64,000 bases of DNA from Rhodococcus sp. SGAir0479 (GCF_005484805.1 NZ_CP039432.1:1612001-1676000); one strand, 5' to 3'. Shown: positions 1-35,449, counted from the stretch's first letter. Notes: generated from the letters alone by a model not told the origin. Translations and numbers: made by a program.

Positions 1-176
1 GAGGTTGCGACGGTGTCGGTTTCGGCGGCCGTGAGGGCGGGATCGAAGTCCTCGGCGTACAGGTCGTGGGCCAGTACGTCCACGTCGCGGGCCCGCAGCT
101 CCGCGGTCACGGCGTCGAACAGGGCTCTGTTGAAACTGTCCGGCCCGGGATGGGCCAGGTAGACGGCGACTCGCAT
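1..176 (-). CDS. Flavodoxin-fold NAD(P)H-quinone reductase family, N-terminal part
   Basis: Only the first 58 codons lie in the window, and the gene runs off the left edge. The translation opens with MRVAVYLAHPGPDSFNRALF, which matches the start of the NQO1/MdaB/KefF-like flavodoxin-fold family: a beta strand, then the H-P-x-P-x-S-x-N phosphate-binding turn, then a helix. Later residues (HDLYAEDFDP) fit the usual second strand and loop of that family. Members are cytosolic FMN or FAD enzymes that reduce quinones with NAD(P)H. The ATG at 176 is the natural start because the first strand begins right there. The substrate cannot be said from this fragment. Confidence 0.75.
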   Translation of the reverse strand, partial: MRVAVYLAHPGPDSFNRALFDAVTAELRARDVDVLAHDLYAEDFDPALTAAETDTVAT

Positions 177-319
177 GCGTGCACAGTGTCACATCGGAAG
201 GTCACATCGGAAGCCGAGCGGTGGCACCGGATCCGGAGTGTCACACCGAAACCCACTGTGTCCCGTTCCCGAGAGCCGCGCGGGTGGGACGCCGGGATCG
301 ACGTCCCACCCGACCGACG

Positions 320-472
320 TCAGGATCCGAAGTTGAAGCCCCCGTTGGCGCCACCACCGGCGCCGCCCTCGACGCCGCCGGTGGAACCGGCCGAACCACC
401 GTCGGATCCGAAGCCGACGTTGCCACCGAACATTGCAGAGAGCAGGGCCGAGAAGATAGCGGAGATGGACAT
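320..472 (-). CDS. Gly/Ser-rich 50-residue peptide
   Basis: A short gene of 51 codons. An AGGAG Shine-Dalgarno sequence sits six bases before the ATG, which is the main reason to call it real. The product starts with a hydrophobic amphipathic stretch (MSISAIFSALLSAMFGG) and then turns into a Gly/Ser/Asn-rich tail that ends in NFGS. No family is recognised. The N-terminal stretch could insert in or lie on a membrane, while the tail looks unstructured. The upstream DNA carries three TAGGGG repeats spaced by about one helical turn (572-599), which may be its control region. Function unknown. Confidence 0.55.
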   Translation of the reverse strand: MSISAIFSALLSAMFGGNVGFGSDGGSAGSTGGVEGGAGGGANGGFNFGS

Positions 473-571
473 GTGCGCTCCTGAGTGTCACTCGATCCGG
501 GTCGACACCGATCGGTGTCGGGCTCGATTGCACCGTTCGGGGGCTTCCGTCCGGGGGCGTTCGGCGGCAGG

Positions 572-599
572 TTAGGGGACGATTAGGGGCCGATAGGGG
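572..599. repeat. Three helically phased TAGGGG direct repeats
   Basis: TTAGGGG at 572-578, TTAGGGG at 583-589 and ATAGGGG at 593-599 follow each other with 11- and 10-bp periods. The gap lies between the 3' end of the secreted-protein gene and the 5' end of the 50-residue peptide gene. Repeats spaced by one DNA turn are typical of cooperative regulator binding on one face of the helix, so this may be the control site of the peptide gene about 100 bp away. That role is inferred. Confidence 0.35.
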
Positions 600-668
600 A
601 ATTGCGTGGTCGATCCCCGACCCCCACCGGACGCCCCCGCCGGGGCGCGGTGCCCGATCCGGCCGGTG

Positions 669-1319
669 TCACGCGGTGAACTGGCCGACCGTACCCAACG
701 CGGTGCAGGTGGTTCCCGATCCGTACTTCACCTGGCCGAAGAGGGCGGCGAGTACGTTGCCCTCGCCGGTGTCCACGGTCTTGGACAGCGTCGGCACGTT
801 CAGCAGGGTGTCGTCGAGTCGGACCACGTCGCCTTTCAGCGTGGTGGTGTTGAACCACGCCACCTGCAGGTCGGACTGCTGCGGGATCTCCATGTGGGCC
901 GGCAGTGCCTGGAACCGCAGGTGCCCACGTTCGATCCACGGCGGCATCGGGAAGTTCGGGCCGGCCTGCGCGTTCGCGACGGTCACGGTCATGGGGTTGC
1001 CGGCCACGCCGCAGCCGAACGTCGGCGCGGGGAAGGCGAAGTCCTTCGTCCGGGTGGTGCCCACCTCCTGGCCGGTCGCGCCTTCGATCGCCTCGGTGAC
1101 ACCCGGGGCGGCGAGCAGACCACCGAGCAGGTCGCCGGCCTGCGGGACGTTGGCGGCGAACTGTCCGAGCAGGTCCTGCAGCGACGGGGGAGCGGCCGGT
1201 GCGGGCGCCGCGGCGGCGACCCCGGAAAACGCGACCGCGCCGGCGGCCACCCCGGCGACAGCGACGGACAGGCGGGCCAGCAGGCGGCGCGACGAGGTGC
1301 GGCCGGTGCGACGAGACAT
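669..1319 (-). CDS. Secreted protein of unknown function (216 aa)
   Basis: The protein begins with an Arg-rich n-region, a hydrophobic stretch (VAVAGVAAGAVAFSGVAAAA) and an Ala-rich cleavage region ending near residue 40. The SRRLLA sequence at the end of the n-region resembles a Tat signal, but a Sec signal is also possible. The mature part (about 175 residues) has a helical leader (SLQDLLGQFAANVPQ) and a beta-rich domain with two Cys (near residues 102 and 206) that could form a disulfide. It looks like the small secreted proteins conserved in Rhodococcus and Nocardia, but no named family is recognised. It is monocistronic as far as the sequence shows. Confidence 0.75.
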   Translation of the reverse strand: MSRRTGRTSSRRLLARLSVAVAGVAAGAVAFSGVAAAAPAPAAPPSLQDLLGQFAANVPQAGDLLGGLLAAPGVTEAIEGATGQEVGTTRTKDFAFPAPTFGCGVAGNPMTVTVANAQAGPNFPMPPWIERGHLRFQALPAHMEIPQQSDLQVAWFNTTTLKGDVVRLDDTLLNVPTLSKTVDTGEGNVLAALFGQVKYGSGTTCTALGTVGQFTA

Positions 1320-1521
1320 GGTGAACTCCTCCCTGGGGACCGGCCCTCCCAGCCGATCGGTCCTCGTACCGAACCACGGACAAAGTCTCTACGTCAACTT
1401 TAGGGTTAGACCGTTACGGGATCGATTCCCCGTTCGTGGGAGCATTCCGAGGTCGCCGGTCGTTGAGCAATCGGAGCGTCCACGACTTCCGCGTCGGCGC
1501 CCGCCACCGAAAGGACCCACC

Positions 1522-2016
1522 ATGTTCGCGCTGCTGTTCGTTCTCTACGTCGTCGTGGAGGTCGGCGCCCTCATCTGGGTCGGGTCCATGGTCGGCGTGC
1601 TGTGGACGGTGCTGCTGCTCATCGCCGGGTCGGCGATCGGCCTGGTGCTGGTCAAGTCACAGTGGCGCGCGGTGATGGACGGCTTCCGCCGGGCCACTCG
1701 CGGCGAGGCGTCCCCGGCGGGCGCGGTCGCCGACGGCGCGATGGTCGCGGCCGGATCGGTACTGATGTTCGTGCCGGGCCTGGTGACCTCGGTCCTCGGT
1801 CTGCTGATGCTGCTGCCGCCGACCCGCTGGGCGCTGCGGCCGCTCGTCGTGCTGCTCGCGGGCAAGCGCGCCGCCGTCACCCTGACCGGGGTCGAGTTCG
1901 CGACCCGCGCGGCCGGCGCCCGCCGCGGCGGCGCGGTCATCGACGGAGAGGTCGTGGACGGGTACCCGGACGTTCGCCCCGACGGCCCCACCCAGGGACC
2001 TCGCGCGCTCCCGTAA
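1522..2016 (+). CDS. fxsA: FxsA family membrane protein
   Basis: A protein of 164 residues with an N-terminal hydrophobic hairpin (two segments in residues 1-45) and another hydrophobic stretch at about 72-112 containing FVPGLVTSVLGLLMLLPPTR. The PG...T...LG..LL.PP.R pattern is the hallmark of FxsA, an inner-membrane protein of unclear job whose name comes from suppression of F-plasmid exclusion of phage T7. The ATG at 1522 is chosen because it begins the first membrane segment. A longer open frame upstream (from 676) overlaps the secreted-protein gene and is not credible. It is followed 18 bases later by the amidohydrolase gene and then lnt, so the three are probably one transcript. Confidence 0.9.
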   Translation: MFALLFVLYVVVEVGALIWVGSMVGVLWTVLLLIAGSAIGLVLVKSQWRAVMDGFRRATRGEASPAGAVADGAMVAAGSVLMFVPGLVTSVLGLLMLLPPTRWALRPLVVLLAGKRAAVTLTGVEFATRAAGARRGGAVIDGEVVDGYPDVRPDGPTQGPRALP

Positions 2017-2034
2017 CAGGCACACTGGACCTTC

Positions 2035-3630
2035 GTGAGTACCCAACTGTTGGTCGACGGCCGTATCTACAGTCCCAGCGCTCCCGACGCGACCGCGATG
2101 GCGGTCACCGACGGCGTCGTCGTGTGGGTGGGCGAGGACCGGCCGGGCCGCGCGCTGCACCCGGACGCCGAGATCGTCGAGCTGGACGGGGCGTTCGTGA
2201 CGCCCGCGTTCGTCGACACCCACGTGCACGTGACCGCGCTCGGACTGCAGCTGACGGGGCTCGATCTCAGCACCGCGCGTTCCGGCGCCGAGTGCCTCGA
2301 GCTGGTGCGCCGGTTCGCCGCGACCCGCGACGACGCGGTGATCTGGGGACACGGCTGGGACGACAGTCGATGGCCCGACGCCGCGCCCACCACCGCCGAC
2401 CTCGACGCAGCCGCACCCGGGCGGGCGGTGTACCTCACCCGCGTCGACGCGCACTCGGCGCTGTGCTCGACCGCGCTGCGGCAGGCCGCGCCCGGACTGT
2501 CCGACGCGGCCGGGTTCTCGCCGGACGGCCCGCTGACCGGCGACGCCCACCACCTGGTGCGGGCGCAGGCGCGGGGCCTGCTCACCGCCGCCCAGCGGGC
2601 GACGGCCCGGACCGCGGCGCTCGACCACGCGGCCGCGCACGGCGTCGTCGCGGTACACGAGTGCGGTGGACCGGACATCGGCGGCCTGGACGACTTCCGG
2701 GAGCTGCTCGCGCTGGCGCACGGAGTCGAGGTGCGCGGGTATTGGGGCGAGGCGGTGACGTCACCGGAGGCCGCCACCGACCTGCTGGCCCGGACCGGAG
2801 CGCACGCGCTCGGCGGGGACCTGTTCATCGACGGCGCCCTGGGCTCGCGGACCGCCTCCCTGATCCGGCCCTACGCCGACTGCAGCGATCACCACGGCAC
2901 CGCATACCTCGACGTCGACGCCATCGCGGCGCACGTACGCGCCTGCACGATCGCCGGCATCCAGGCGGGCTTCCACGCGATCGGGGATGCCGCGGTCGCC
3001 GCCGCGGTCGCGGCGTTCGCGGCGGTCGCCGACGAACTGGGCGGACCCACCGTGGCCGCGCGCGGTCACCGGATCGAGCACCTCGAGATGGTCACCACCG
3101 AGCAGGCCGCGCTGCTGGGCGGGTGGGGCGTGATTGCCAGCATGCAGCCGGTCTTCGACGCGCTCTGGGGTGGGGCGGGCGGAATGTACGAACGTCGGGT
3201 CGGCGCCGACCGGGCCGCCCGGATGAACGCGTTCGCGCCGATCGCCTCGACCGGCATGTCGTTGGCATTCGGTTCCGACGCCCCGGTGACCCCGATCGAT
3301 CCGTGGTCGATGCTGCGTGCGGCCGTCGAGCACCACACCCCCGGCAGCGGGGTGTCGCCGCGGGCGGCGTTCTCGGCGGCCACCCGTGGCGCGTGGCGCG
3401 CCGGTGGCGTGCGGGACGGGATGGCCGGGACCCTCAATCCCGGGGCCCCGGCCTCGTACGCGATCTGGGACGCCGACGAGCTCGTCGTGGCCGCGCCCAA
3501 GGACACCGTGCAGCGCTGGTCCACCGATCCGCGGTCCCGAGTGCCGGCGCTGCCGCGGCTCGAGTCCGGAGCACGGACGCCGGTGTGCCTGAAGTCGGTG
3601 CACCGCGGAGTCACCGTCCATGAAGGGTGA
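2035..3630 (+). CDS. YtcJ-like amidohydrolase
   Basis: A 531-residue metal-dependent hydrolase of the amidohydrolase superfamily (Amidohydro_3, YtcJ/NfdA type). The N-terminal composite beta-sandwich (about 1-55) leads into the metal-binding HVHV motif in the first TIM-barrel strand. Further features are GHGWDDSRWP, the FIDGALGSRTASL segment, a late FHAIGD and HRIEHLE pair supplying metal-site His residues, and FGSDAPVTPIDPW near the C-terminus. Relatives hydrolyse N-substituted formamides or other amides; the true substrate is unknown. It starts with GTG. Its last 11 bases overlap the start of lnt, which suggests translational coupling. Confidence 0.88.
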   Translation: MSTQLLVDGRIYSPSAPDATAMAVTDGVVVWVGEDRPGRALHPDAEIVELDGAFVTPAFVDTHVHVTALGLQLTGLDLSTARSGAECLELVRRFAATRDDAVIWGHGWDDSRWPDAAPTTADLDAAAPGRAVYLTRVDAHSALCSTALRQAAPGLSDAAGFSPDGPLTGDAHHLVRAQARGLLTAAQRATARTAALDHAAAHGVVAVHECGGPDIGGLDDFRELLALAHGVEVRGYWGEAVTSPEAATDLLARTGAHALGGDLFIDGALGSRTASLIRPYADCSDHHGTAYLDVDAIAAHVRACTIAGIQAGFHAIGDAAVAAAVAAFAAVADELGGPTVAARGHRIEHLEMVTTEQAALLGGWGVIASMQPVFDALWGGAGGMYERRVGADRAARMNAFAPIASTGMSLAFGSDAPVTPIDPWSMLRAAVEHHTPGSGVSPRAAFSAATRGAWRAGGVRDGMAGTLNPGAPASYAIWDADELVVAAPKDTVQRWSTDPRSRVPALPRLESGARTPVCLKSVHRGVTVHEG

Positions 3631-5251
3631 GCGGCTCCGCGACCGTCGGGTCCTGACCTCGACGCTGCGCGACAGCGTGCTCGCCGCCGCGTCCGGGCTG
3701 TTGTTGTTCGCGAGCTTCCCGCCGCGCCCGCTGTGGTTCCTCGCCCCGCTCGGCGTCGCGCTGCTCACGGCCGTCCTCACCCGGTACGGCCGCGGCGGCC
3801 GCACGTTGCGCGCCGGGTTCGGTTACGGCTACCTGGCCGGGCTCGGCTTCCTGGTCCCGCTCCTGCCGTGGATCGGCGAGTACGTCGGGCCATTACCGTG
3901 GCTGGCACTGTCCGCCGCCGAAGCGGTCTTTCTCGGACTGTTCGGGCTCGGCACCGTCCTGGTGGCCCGGCTGCACCGGCCGCCGTGGGTGATCGCGCTC
4001 GCCGTCGCCGCGGTGTGGAGCCTCACCGAATGGTTGCGCTCGACGGTGCCGTTCGGCGGATTCCCCTGGGGGCGACTGGCCTTCGGGCAGCCGGAGGGAT
4101 GGTTGTTGCCGCTGGCGGCGCTCGGTGGCGCCCCGCTGCTCAGCTTCGGCGTGGCGCTCACCGGTACCGGCCTGGCCACCGTGGCCGCCGCCGTCCGACG
4201 GCCACGGGCGCGCGTGCTGCTCGGTCCGGTGCTCGTCACGGGTCTCGCCTCGGTCGCGGCGCTGGCGACGCTGCCCTACGTGCACGCCGATGCGGGTGGT
4301 GACCGCACCATCACGGTCGCGGCGGTGCAGGGCAGCGTCCCGCGCCTGGGGCTCGAGTTCAACGCGCAGCGGCGGGCGGTGCTCGACAACCACGTGCGCC
4401 GGACCTACCAGCTGGCGGACGACGTCGCGGCCGGCCGGGAGCCGCAGCCGGACCTCGTCGTGTGGCCGGAGAACGCGTCGGACATCGACCCGCTCCGCAA
4501 CGCCGACGCGGCCGCCGAGATCACGGCGGCGTCCGAGGCGGTCGGTGCGCCCATCCTGGTCGGTGCGGTGCTGGTGAACGCGGACCGCACGACGACCAAC
4601 TCGGTGATCGTGTGGGACGGCGCGCAGGGCCCGGGCGAGCGGCACGACAAGCGGATCATCCAGCCCTTCGGCGAGTACCTGCCGTACCGGAGCTTCTTCC
4701 GGTTGTTCTCCGAGTACGCGGACCAGGCCGGTAACTTCGTGCCGGGTGACGGCAACGGAGTCGTGACCGCGGGCGGCGCACCGGTCGGTGTCGCGACGTG
4801 CTACGAGGTCGCCTTCGACCGGGCGCTCGGCCAGTCCGTTCGCGCCGGTGCCCAACTGCTCGCGGTGCCGACCAACAACGCCACGTTCGGCGACACCGAG
4901 ATGACGTACCAGCAACTGGCGATGTCGCGGGTGCGTGCCGTCGAGCATCGCCGCGACGTGGTCGTGGCCGCCACCAGCGGGGTGAGCGCGATCATCGCCG
5001 CGGACGGTTCGATCGAGCAGCAGACGCCCCTGTTCGAGCCGGCGGCGCTGGTCTCTCCCGTCACCCTGCGCACCGGGACGACCGTGGCCACGCGCCTGGG
5101 TCCGGTCCCCGAGATGCTGTTGTGTCTCGGAGCTGTCGTCGCGCTCGGTGCCGCGGCCGTGCGTGCCCGCCGAGACCGGACGCCCGCGCGCACGCCGGAT
5201 GCGTCCGCCGTGCCGGACACGACGGACGAGGCCGAGGTGAAGAAACACTGA
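3620..5251 (+). CDS. lnt: Apolipoprotein N-acyltransferase
   Basis: A 543-residue integral membrane enzyme that adds the third acyl chain to the N-terminal Cys of lipoproteins. The first about 220 residues are membrane segments and include the family signature WSLTEWLRSTVPFGGFPWG. A nitrilase-like domain follows, with Glu in VVWPEN, Lys in DKRIIQPFGEYLP and Cys in VATCYEVAFDR as the expected catalytic triad. A C-terminal membrane helix precedes a short polar tail. In mycobacteria this domain is fused to, or sits beside, the polyprenol-phosphate-mannose synthase Ppm1. Here the protein ends without a Ppm1 domain and the next gene is mbtH. It overlaps the preceding amidohydrolase gene. Confidence 0.93.
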   Translation: MKGERLRDRRVLTSTLRDSVLAAASGLLLFASFPPRPLWFLAPLGVALLTAVLTRYGRGGRTLRAGFGYGYLAGLGFLVPLLPWIGEYVGPLPWLALSAAEAVFLGLFGLGTVLVARLHRPPWVIALAVAAVWSLTEWLRSTVPFGGFPWGRLAFGQPEGWLLPLAALGGAPLLSFGVALTGTGLATVAAAVRRPRARVLLGPVLVTGLASVAALATLPYVHADAGGDRTITVAAVQGSVPRLGLEFNAQRRAVLDNHVRRTYQLADDVAAGREPQPDLVVWPENASDIDPLRNADAAAEITAASEAVGAPILVGAVLVNADRTTTNSVIVWDGAQGPGERHDKRIIQPFGEYLPYRSFFRLFSEYADQAGNFVPGDGNGVVTAGGAPVGVATCYEVAFDRALGQSVRAGAQLLAVPTNNATFGDTEMTYQQLAMSRVRAVEHRRDVVVAATSGVSAIIAADGSIEQQTPLFEPAALVSPVTLRTGTTVATRLGPVPEMLLCLGAVVALGAAAVRARRDRTPARTPDASAVPDTTDEAEVKKH

Positions 5252-5293
5252 GTTCTCGACTCGGATAGGCGATTTCGCGTCACTGCGAGCACT

Positions 5294-5344
5294 CGAGCCC
5301 CGTTCGTGCACTTGCGTCACACAAAAGTGCACGAACGGGGCTCG
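5294..5344. terminator. Perfect 20-bp inverted repeat downstream of lnt
   Basis: Two perfectly complementary 20-base arms (5294-5313 and 5325-5344) flank an 11-base loop. The element lies 43 bases after the lnt stop and about 100 bases before mbtH. It would form a very stable RNA hairpin without a U tract, as is common for actinobacterial terminators. It could equally be an operator, but a full arm length of 20 favours termination that insulates the NRPS transcript from lnt. Confidence 0.6.
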
Positions 5345-5446
5345 GACGCATTCGGCGCGTCTAGCATGGTGTAACGAACCCGCGAGGGCGCTCGATCTAG
5401 CTTGTGGTGTGCACCACTTTCGTCGAAACGATCGAGAGGTGAAGTG

Positions 5447-5665
5447 GTGACAAGTCCATCAAGTCCGTTCGACGACCCCGACGCCGACTACCTGGTGTTG
5501 GTGAACGAGGAGAACCAGCACTCCCTGTGGCCGGCATTCGCCGATGTCCCCACCGGTTGGGCGGTGGCGCACGGAAGGGCGCCGCGCCGCGCCTGCGTCG
5601 ACTACATCGACCGCAACTGGAGAGATCTGCGCCCGGACCCTGTGCACGGTCGCGACGACACGTGA
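5447..5665 (+). CDS. mbtH: MbtH-like protein
   Basis: A 72-residue MbtH-like chaperone of NRPS adenylation domains. It shows the family pattern: NEENQHSLWP, then PTGW, then the C-terminal W-R-D-L-RP. GTG at 5447 is preferred to the longer frame at 5402 because GAGAGG lies about eight bases upstream and family members are 65-75 residues long. MbtH-like proteins bind the A-domain C-terminal face and are often needed for solubility or activity. It directly precedes the giant NRPS gene with a 219-bp gap, so it most likely serves that enzyme. Confidence 0.95.
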   Translation: MTSPSSPFDDPDADYLVLVNEENQHSLWPAFADVPTGWAVAHGRAPRRACVDYIDRNWRDLRPDPVHGRDDT

Positions 5666-5749
5666 TCCGGCGCCCACGGACCTGTCCGGAAACGGCCTCG
5701 AGGCGGCCGCGCCGGCCCGTCGGAACGAACAACCGGACGATTCGAGCCG

Positions 5750-5789
5750 AACGGTCATTTATCCCCATTGACCAGGCCATATGACCGTT
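5750..5789. promoter_or_regulatory. Inverted repeat in the mbtH-NRPS gap
   Basis: AACGGTCAT at 5750-5758 is repeated in inverted orientation as ATGACCGTT at 5781-5789, with 22 bases between. It lies about 100 bp upstream of the NRPS start and could be an operator or a hairpin that tunes readthrough from mbtH. No iron-box-like sequence was seen in the 5252-5884 region. Confidence 0.35.
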
Positions 5790-5884
5790 TCATCCCGGGC
5801 GAAAACCCGTCCGGGCGCGGAATGGATCTTGATATGGTGTGGTGCCGATGCAACCCGAGCATTCTGCTCTCAGGGGGCGAGTCA

Positions 5885-32770
<26,886 letters not shown>

Positions 32771-32894
32771 AACCCGTCCTCCTGCAACAAACTTCGCATT
32801 TGTCGCGGACATCACGGATTCGTGGCGCGGGCCGCGCGAGGCGACTAGCGTCGGGACCACTGGACCGCCTTCCCCCGACAGTTCGGAGAGCGCC

Positions 32895-33272
32895 ATGAAA
32901 CTCCTCAAGGCATCGGCCGCAACGGTTCTCGTCGTCGCCGCACTCGGGACGGGCACCGGCGTCGCGTACGCGGAACCCGTCCCCGGAGGCGTCGCCGTTC
33001 CCTACTCCCAGCCGGTCGTCGACAAGCAGACCGCGCAGGACAACCTGATCCGGGAGATCACCATCGGGTGGGAGCAGGGCGGTCCGGCCGGGATGGCGGT
33101 CGGGGCCGGCGTGGGACTGGCGATCGGCTGCGTCTCGATCTTCCCCAACTTCGTCGCCGGGTGCATCCTCGGCACCGGCATCGGGGCCGCCGTCGGCGCG
33201 TACAACGGCATCACCGGCGCCAACCCCAACGTGCAGCCCGCGTTCTACGAGTGGCTCAACGCGACACCGTGA
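32895..33272 (+). CDS. Small secreted protein with glycine-zipper segment
   Basis: A 125-residue protein with a clear signal peptide (MKLLKASAATVLVVAALGTG, cleavage near AYA-EP). The mature part has a central hydrophobic Gly-rich stretch, roughly GAGVGLAIGC to GTGIGAAVGAYNG, with two Cys (in AIGCVS and VAGCIL). It resembles glycine-zipper segments that pack into membranes or oligomers. ATG at 32895 is chosen because GGAGAG lies just upstream. Similar short Gly-zipper secreted proteins are common in Rhodococcus; no function is known. It sits 124 bp after the NRPS and ends in a strong terminator shared with the convergent PLD gene. Confidence 0.75.
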   Translation: MKLLKASAATVLVVAALGTGTGVAYAEPVPGGVAVPYSQPVVDKQTAQDNLIREITIGWEQGGPAGMAVGAGVGLAIGCVSIFPNFVAGCILGTGIGAAVGAYNGITGANPNVQPAFYEWLNATP

Positions 33273-33277
33273 CCGCG

Positions 33278-33310
33278 GCTCGCGGGGCACGCGTGTCGTG
33301 CCCCGCGAGC
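33278..33310. terminator. Bidirectional terminator hairpin
   Basis: Two perfect 14-base GC-rich arms (33278-33291 and 33297-33310) flank a 5-base loop. They lie exactly between two genes that converge, ending at 33272 and 33319, so the hairpin can stop both transcripts. Confidence 0.8.
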
Positions 33311-33318
33311 GACCGGCA

Positions 33319-34554
33319 CTACGCGGGCGCGGTGGACCGGGCGACGTCGAACAGGCGCTCGAAGTTGGCGCGGTAGGCGTCGACCATGTCCTGCCGGTGC
33401 AGCGTGAGGGTGGTCTCGTCGTTGCGGCGCAGCGACGTGTGATTCCAGTTCTGCGAACCGGTCGTCACCCACCCGGCCGTGGAGTCGGCGCCGTGATCGA
33501 CCACCACGTACTTCGAATGCACCCGGCCGGGAAGCTCGGCCGCGTCGAGGGTGCGGACCTGGGCGGCCGGTGCCGCAGCGAGCAGCGCGGCACTCTCGGC
33601 GCCGATGGGCCCGTGCACGATCCGGACGTCGCACCCCTGCCGGGACAGCTCGGCCAGGCGGGCGACGACCGCTGCCCGGGTGTCGTCGATCTCGGACATC
33701 GCGACACCCACCCGAGTCGTGGTCCCGCACGCCAGCTGCTGTAACCGGTCCAGGACCGGATCACCCTCGGGGACCGGTGAGAAGTACACCTCGACCGGCC
33801 CGCCGGGCATGTCGGTGCGGATGGTGCCGAGGGTGGCCTCGGTGCGGGTCTCCGCGGACAGTTCCTCGAAGTACCGGCCGTACACCCCGAACTGCTGGTC
33901 GTTGCCGGTGAGGACCACCGCGTTGTTCCAGTACGTCCGCGAATTCACGTCGGTGAGGTTCGCGGACGACTGCATCACGACGTTGCGGTGGCCGCCGGTC
34001 TCGCCGAAGAGTACGAACTTGTTGTGATTGCCCTTGGTGCCCAGGCACGACGAGGTGTTGCCCTCGGGGGAGACGTTGGAACACACGTGGAGCCACGACG
34101 ACCGACTCCGGTCGGTGCCCAGCTCCTGCAGGATCCGCTGCGCCGGAGGCTTGTCGTCCTGCCAGCCGTCGAGCACCATCTGTACCGCCACTCCGCGGCG
34201 GTGCGCGTCGATGAGGACGTCCGCGAGATCGTCGCCGGCCGCTCCGCTGACGACGAAGTGCGCGATGCGGATCTGCGAGCCGGCCGGGGCCTGCTTGATC
34301 AGCGAGCACAGCGCGGTCATGAGGGCCGCCGGGTCGCCCGCCACAGGATCGTTGAACACCGCCTTCGTTTGCACCGGCTCGGCCTCGGCCTCGCTACACG
34401 CCCGCATCGGGTCGGCCGGCTCGGGTGTCCCGGGTGCGAGAGATCCGAGACTGGCCGCCGCGGCGGTGCCGACGCCGGAAACCAGGAGGAGGGCTGCGAC
34501 GCCCGCGGTAGTGAACATCTTCGTGGACCTGAGCACGGGGCTTTCCTTCGACAT
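33319..34554 (-). CDS. Secreted phospholipase D-like protein
   Basis: Two PLD-type half domains follow a signal peptide (MFTTAGVAALLLVSGVGTAAAA). The second half has an intact HxK(x4)D motif, HSKYVVVD, followed by GSQNW. The first half has HNKFVLFG followed by QSSANLT, where the usual Asp is Gly, so the first HKD motif is incomplete. PLD-superfamily enzymes use the two His as nucleophile and acid, so activity is still possible. The start is uncertain: ATG at 34554 gives a normal signal-peptide n-region, while ATG 34578 and TTG 34587 are longer options. It shares a terminator with the convergent small secreted protein. Confidence 0.78.
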   Translation of the reverse strand: MSKESPVLRSTKMFTTAGVAALLLVSGVGTAAAASLGSLAPGTPEPADPMRACSEAEAEPVQTKAVFNDPVAGDPAALMTALCSLIKQAPAGSQIRIAHFVVSGAAGDDLADVLIDAHRRGVAVQMVLDGWQDDKPPAQRILQELGTDRSRSSWLHVCSNVSPEGNTSSCLGTKGNHNKFVLFGETGGHRNVVMQSSANLTDVNSRTYWNNAVVLTGNDQQFGVYGRYFEELSAETRTEATLGTIRTDMPGGPVEVYFSPVPEGDPVLDRLQQLACGTTTRVGVAMSEIDDTRAAVVARLAELSRQGCDVRIVHGPIGAESAALLAAAPAAQVRTLDAAELPGRVHSKYVVVDHGADSTAGWVTTGSQNWNHTSLRRNDETTLTLHRQDMVDAYRANFERLFDVARSTAPA

Positions 34555-34624
34555 CGACGGCAGGGGGAACTCGTCCATCGTCGACAACCCAGTGAAACGG
34601 ACAATTGCGACGCGGTGACGTGTC

Positions 34625-34647
34625 CCGGTCCGTCGGGCAAAGACCGG
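34625..34647 (-). terminator. Possible terminator of the ggt-oxdC-gntR operon
   Basis: CCGGTC (34625-34630) and GACCGG (34642-34647) can form a 6-bp hairpin just past the gntR stop codon. The stem is short, so the call is weak. Confidence 0.3.
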
Positions 34648-34651
34648 TCCG

Positions 34652-35383
34652 CTACGGCGTTCGCTCGCTCCGCAGCCGGGCGACCCTCTCCCGCACCCCG
34701 GTCTCCTCGGGATCGGACGGCTCCGCCTCCGTCAGGTACCGGAGCGCGGCCTGCGCGGCCCGTTCGGTGTCCCGCGCGCGGATCGCCTCGACGATGCTGT
34801 GGTGATCGACGTCGGGCAGCGTGCCCTCGGGGGACGCGGCGCACTGGCGCTTGAGGTCCGCCGAGAGCTTGGGCTCGAAGTCCGAATACAACTGGGTGAG
34901 TACCCGATTGTGGGACGCGCGGACGACGGCCTGGTGGAACGCGATGTCGGCGGCGATGAACTCCTCGATGTCGACCTTCCGCGCCGCCGCCGTCCGCCGT
35001 CGCAGCGCCTCCTCGATCACCGTGAGGTCGTCGTCGGTCCGCCGTTGCGCCGCGAGGATCGCTCCCTCGACCTCGAGCGCGCGACGCACCTCGAACACCT
35101 CGTGATGATCGGACTGCAGCAACCGGCGCTGCAACGCGTCACTCGTCTCGGTGTCCGACCGGACGAAGGTGCCGTAGCCGCGCCGCACCTCGAGCATTCC
35201 GCTGTAGGTCAGTGCGCGGACGGCCTCGCGAACGGTGCCCCGCCCCACGCCGAGCTGCTCGACCAGCTCGGTCTCGGTCGGGATGCGCGCCCCCACCGCC
35301 CAGTTCCCCGAGGTGACCTCGCGCTGCAACGCGTCGATGGTCTCCGCGACCAGGGAAACTGGGCGGTGCGGTCGAAGTGCCAT
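34652..35383 (-). CDS. GntR (FadR subfamily) transcriptional regulator
   Basis: A 243-residue regulator. The N-terminal winged helix (about 10-75) has the GntR signature: RIPTETELVEQLGVGRGTVREAVRAL followed by GMLEVRRGYGTFV. The C-terminal all-helical FCD domain (about 90-220) contains D-x3-H (AADIAFHQAVV) and later H residues that often bind a metal and an acid ligand. ATG at 35383 has AGAGG upstream; a longer frame to 35446 overlaps oxdC. It is the last gene of a ggt-oxdC-gntR operon and probably senses a small carboxylate and controls this operon through the palindrome at 38294-38316. That link is inferred. Confidence 0.85.
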   Translation of the reverse strand: MALRPHRPVSLVAETIDALQREVTSGNWAVGARIPTETELVEQLGVGRGTVREAVRALTYSGMLEVRRGYGTFVRSDTETSDALQRRLLQSDHHEVFEVRRALEVEGAILAAQRRTDDDLTVIEEALRRRTAAARKVDIEEFIAADIAFHQAVVRASHNRVLTQLYSDFEPKLSADLKRQCAASPEGTLPDVDHHSIVEAIRARDTERAAQAALRYLTEAEPSDPEETGVRERVARLRSERTP

Positions 35384-35449
35384 GGTCGGATCCTCTGGTC
35401 GGGCTGTCGGGTGTCGCTCGTCCGCGGCGGCACCCGACAGCCGCAACCC

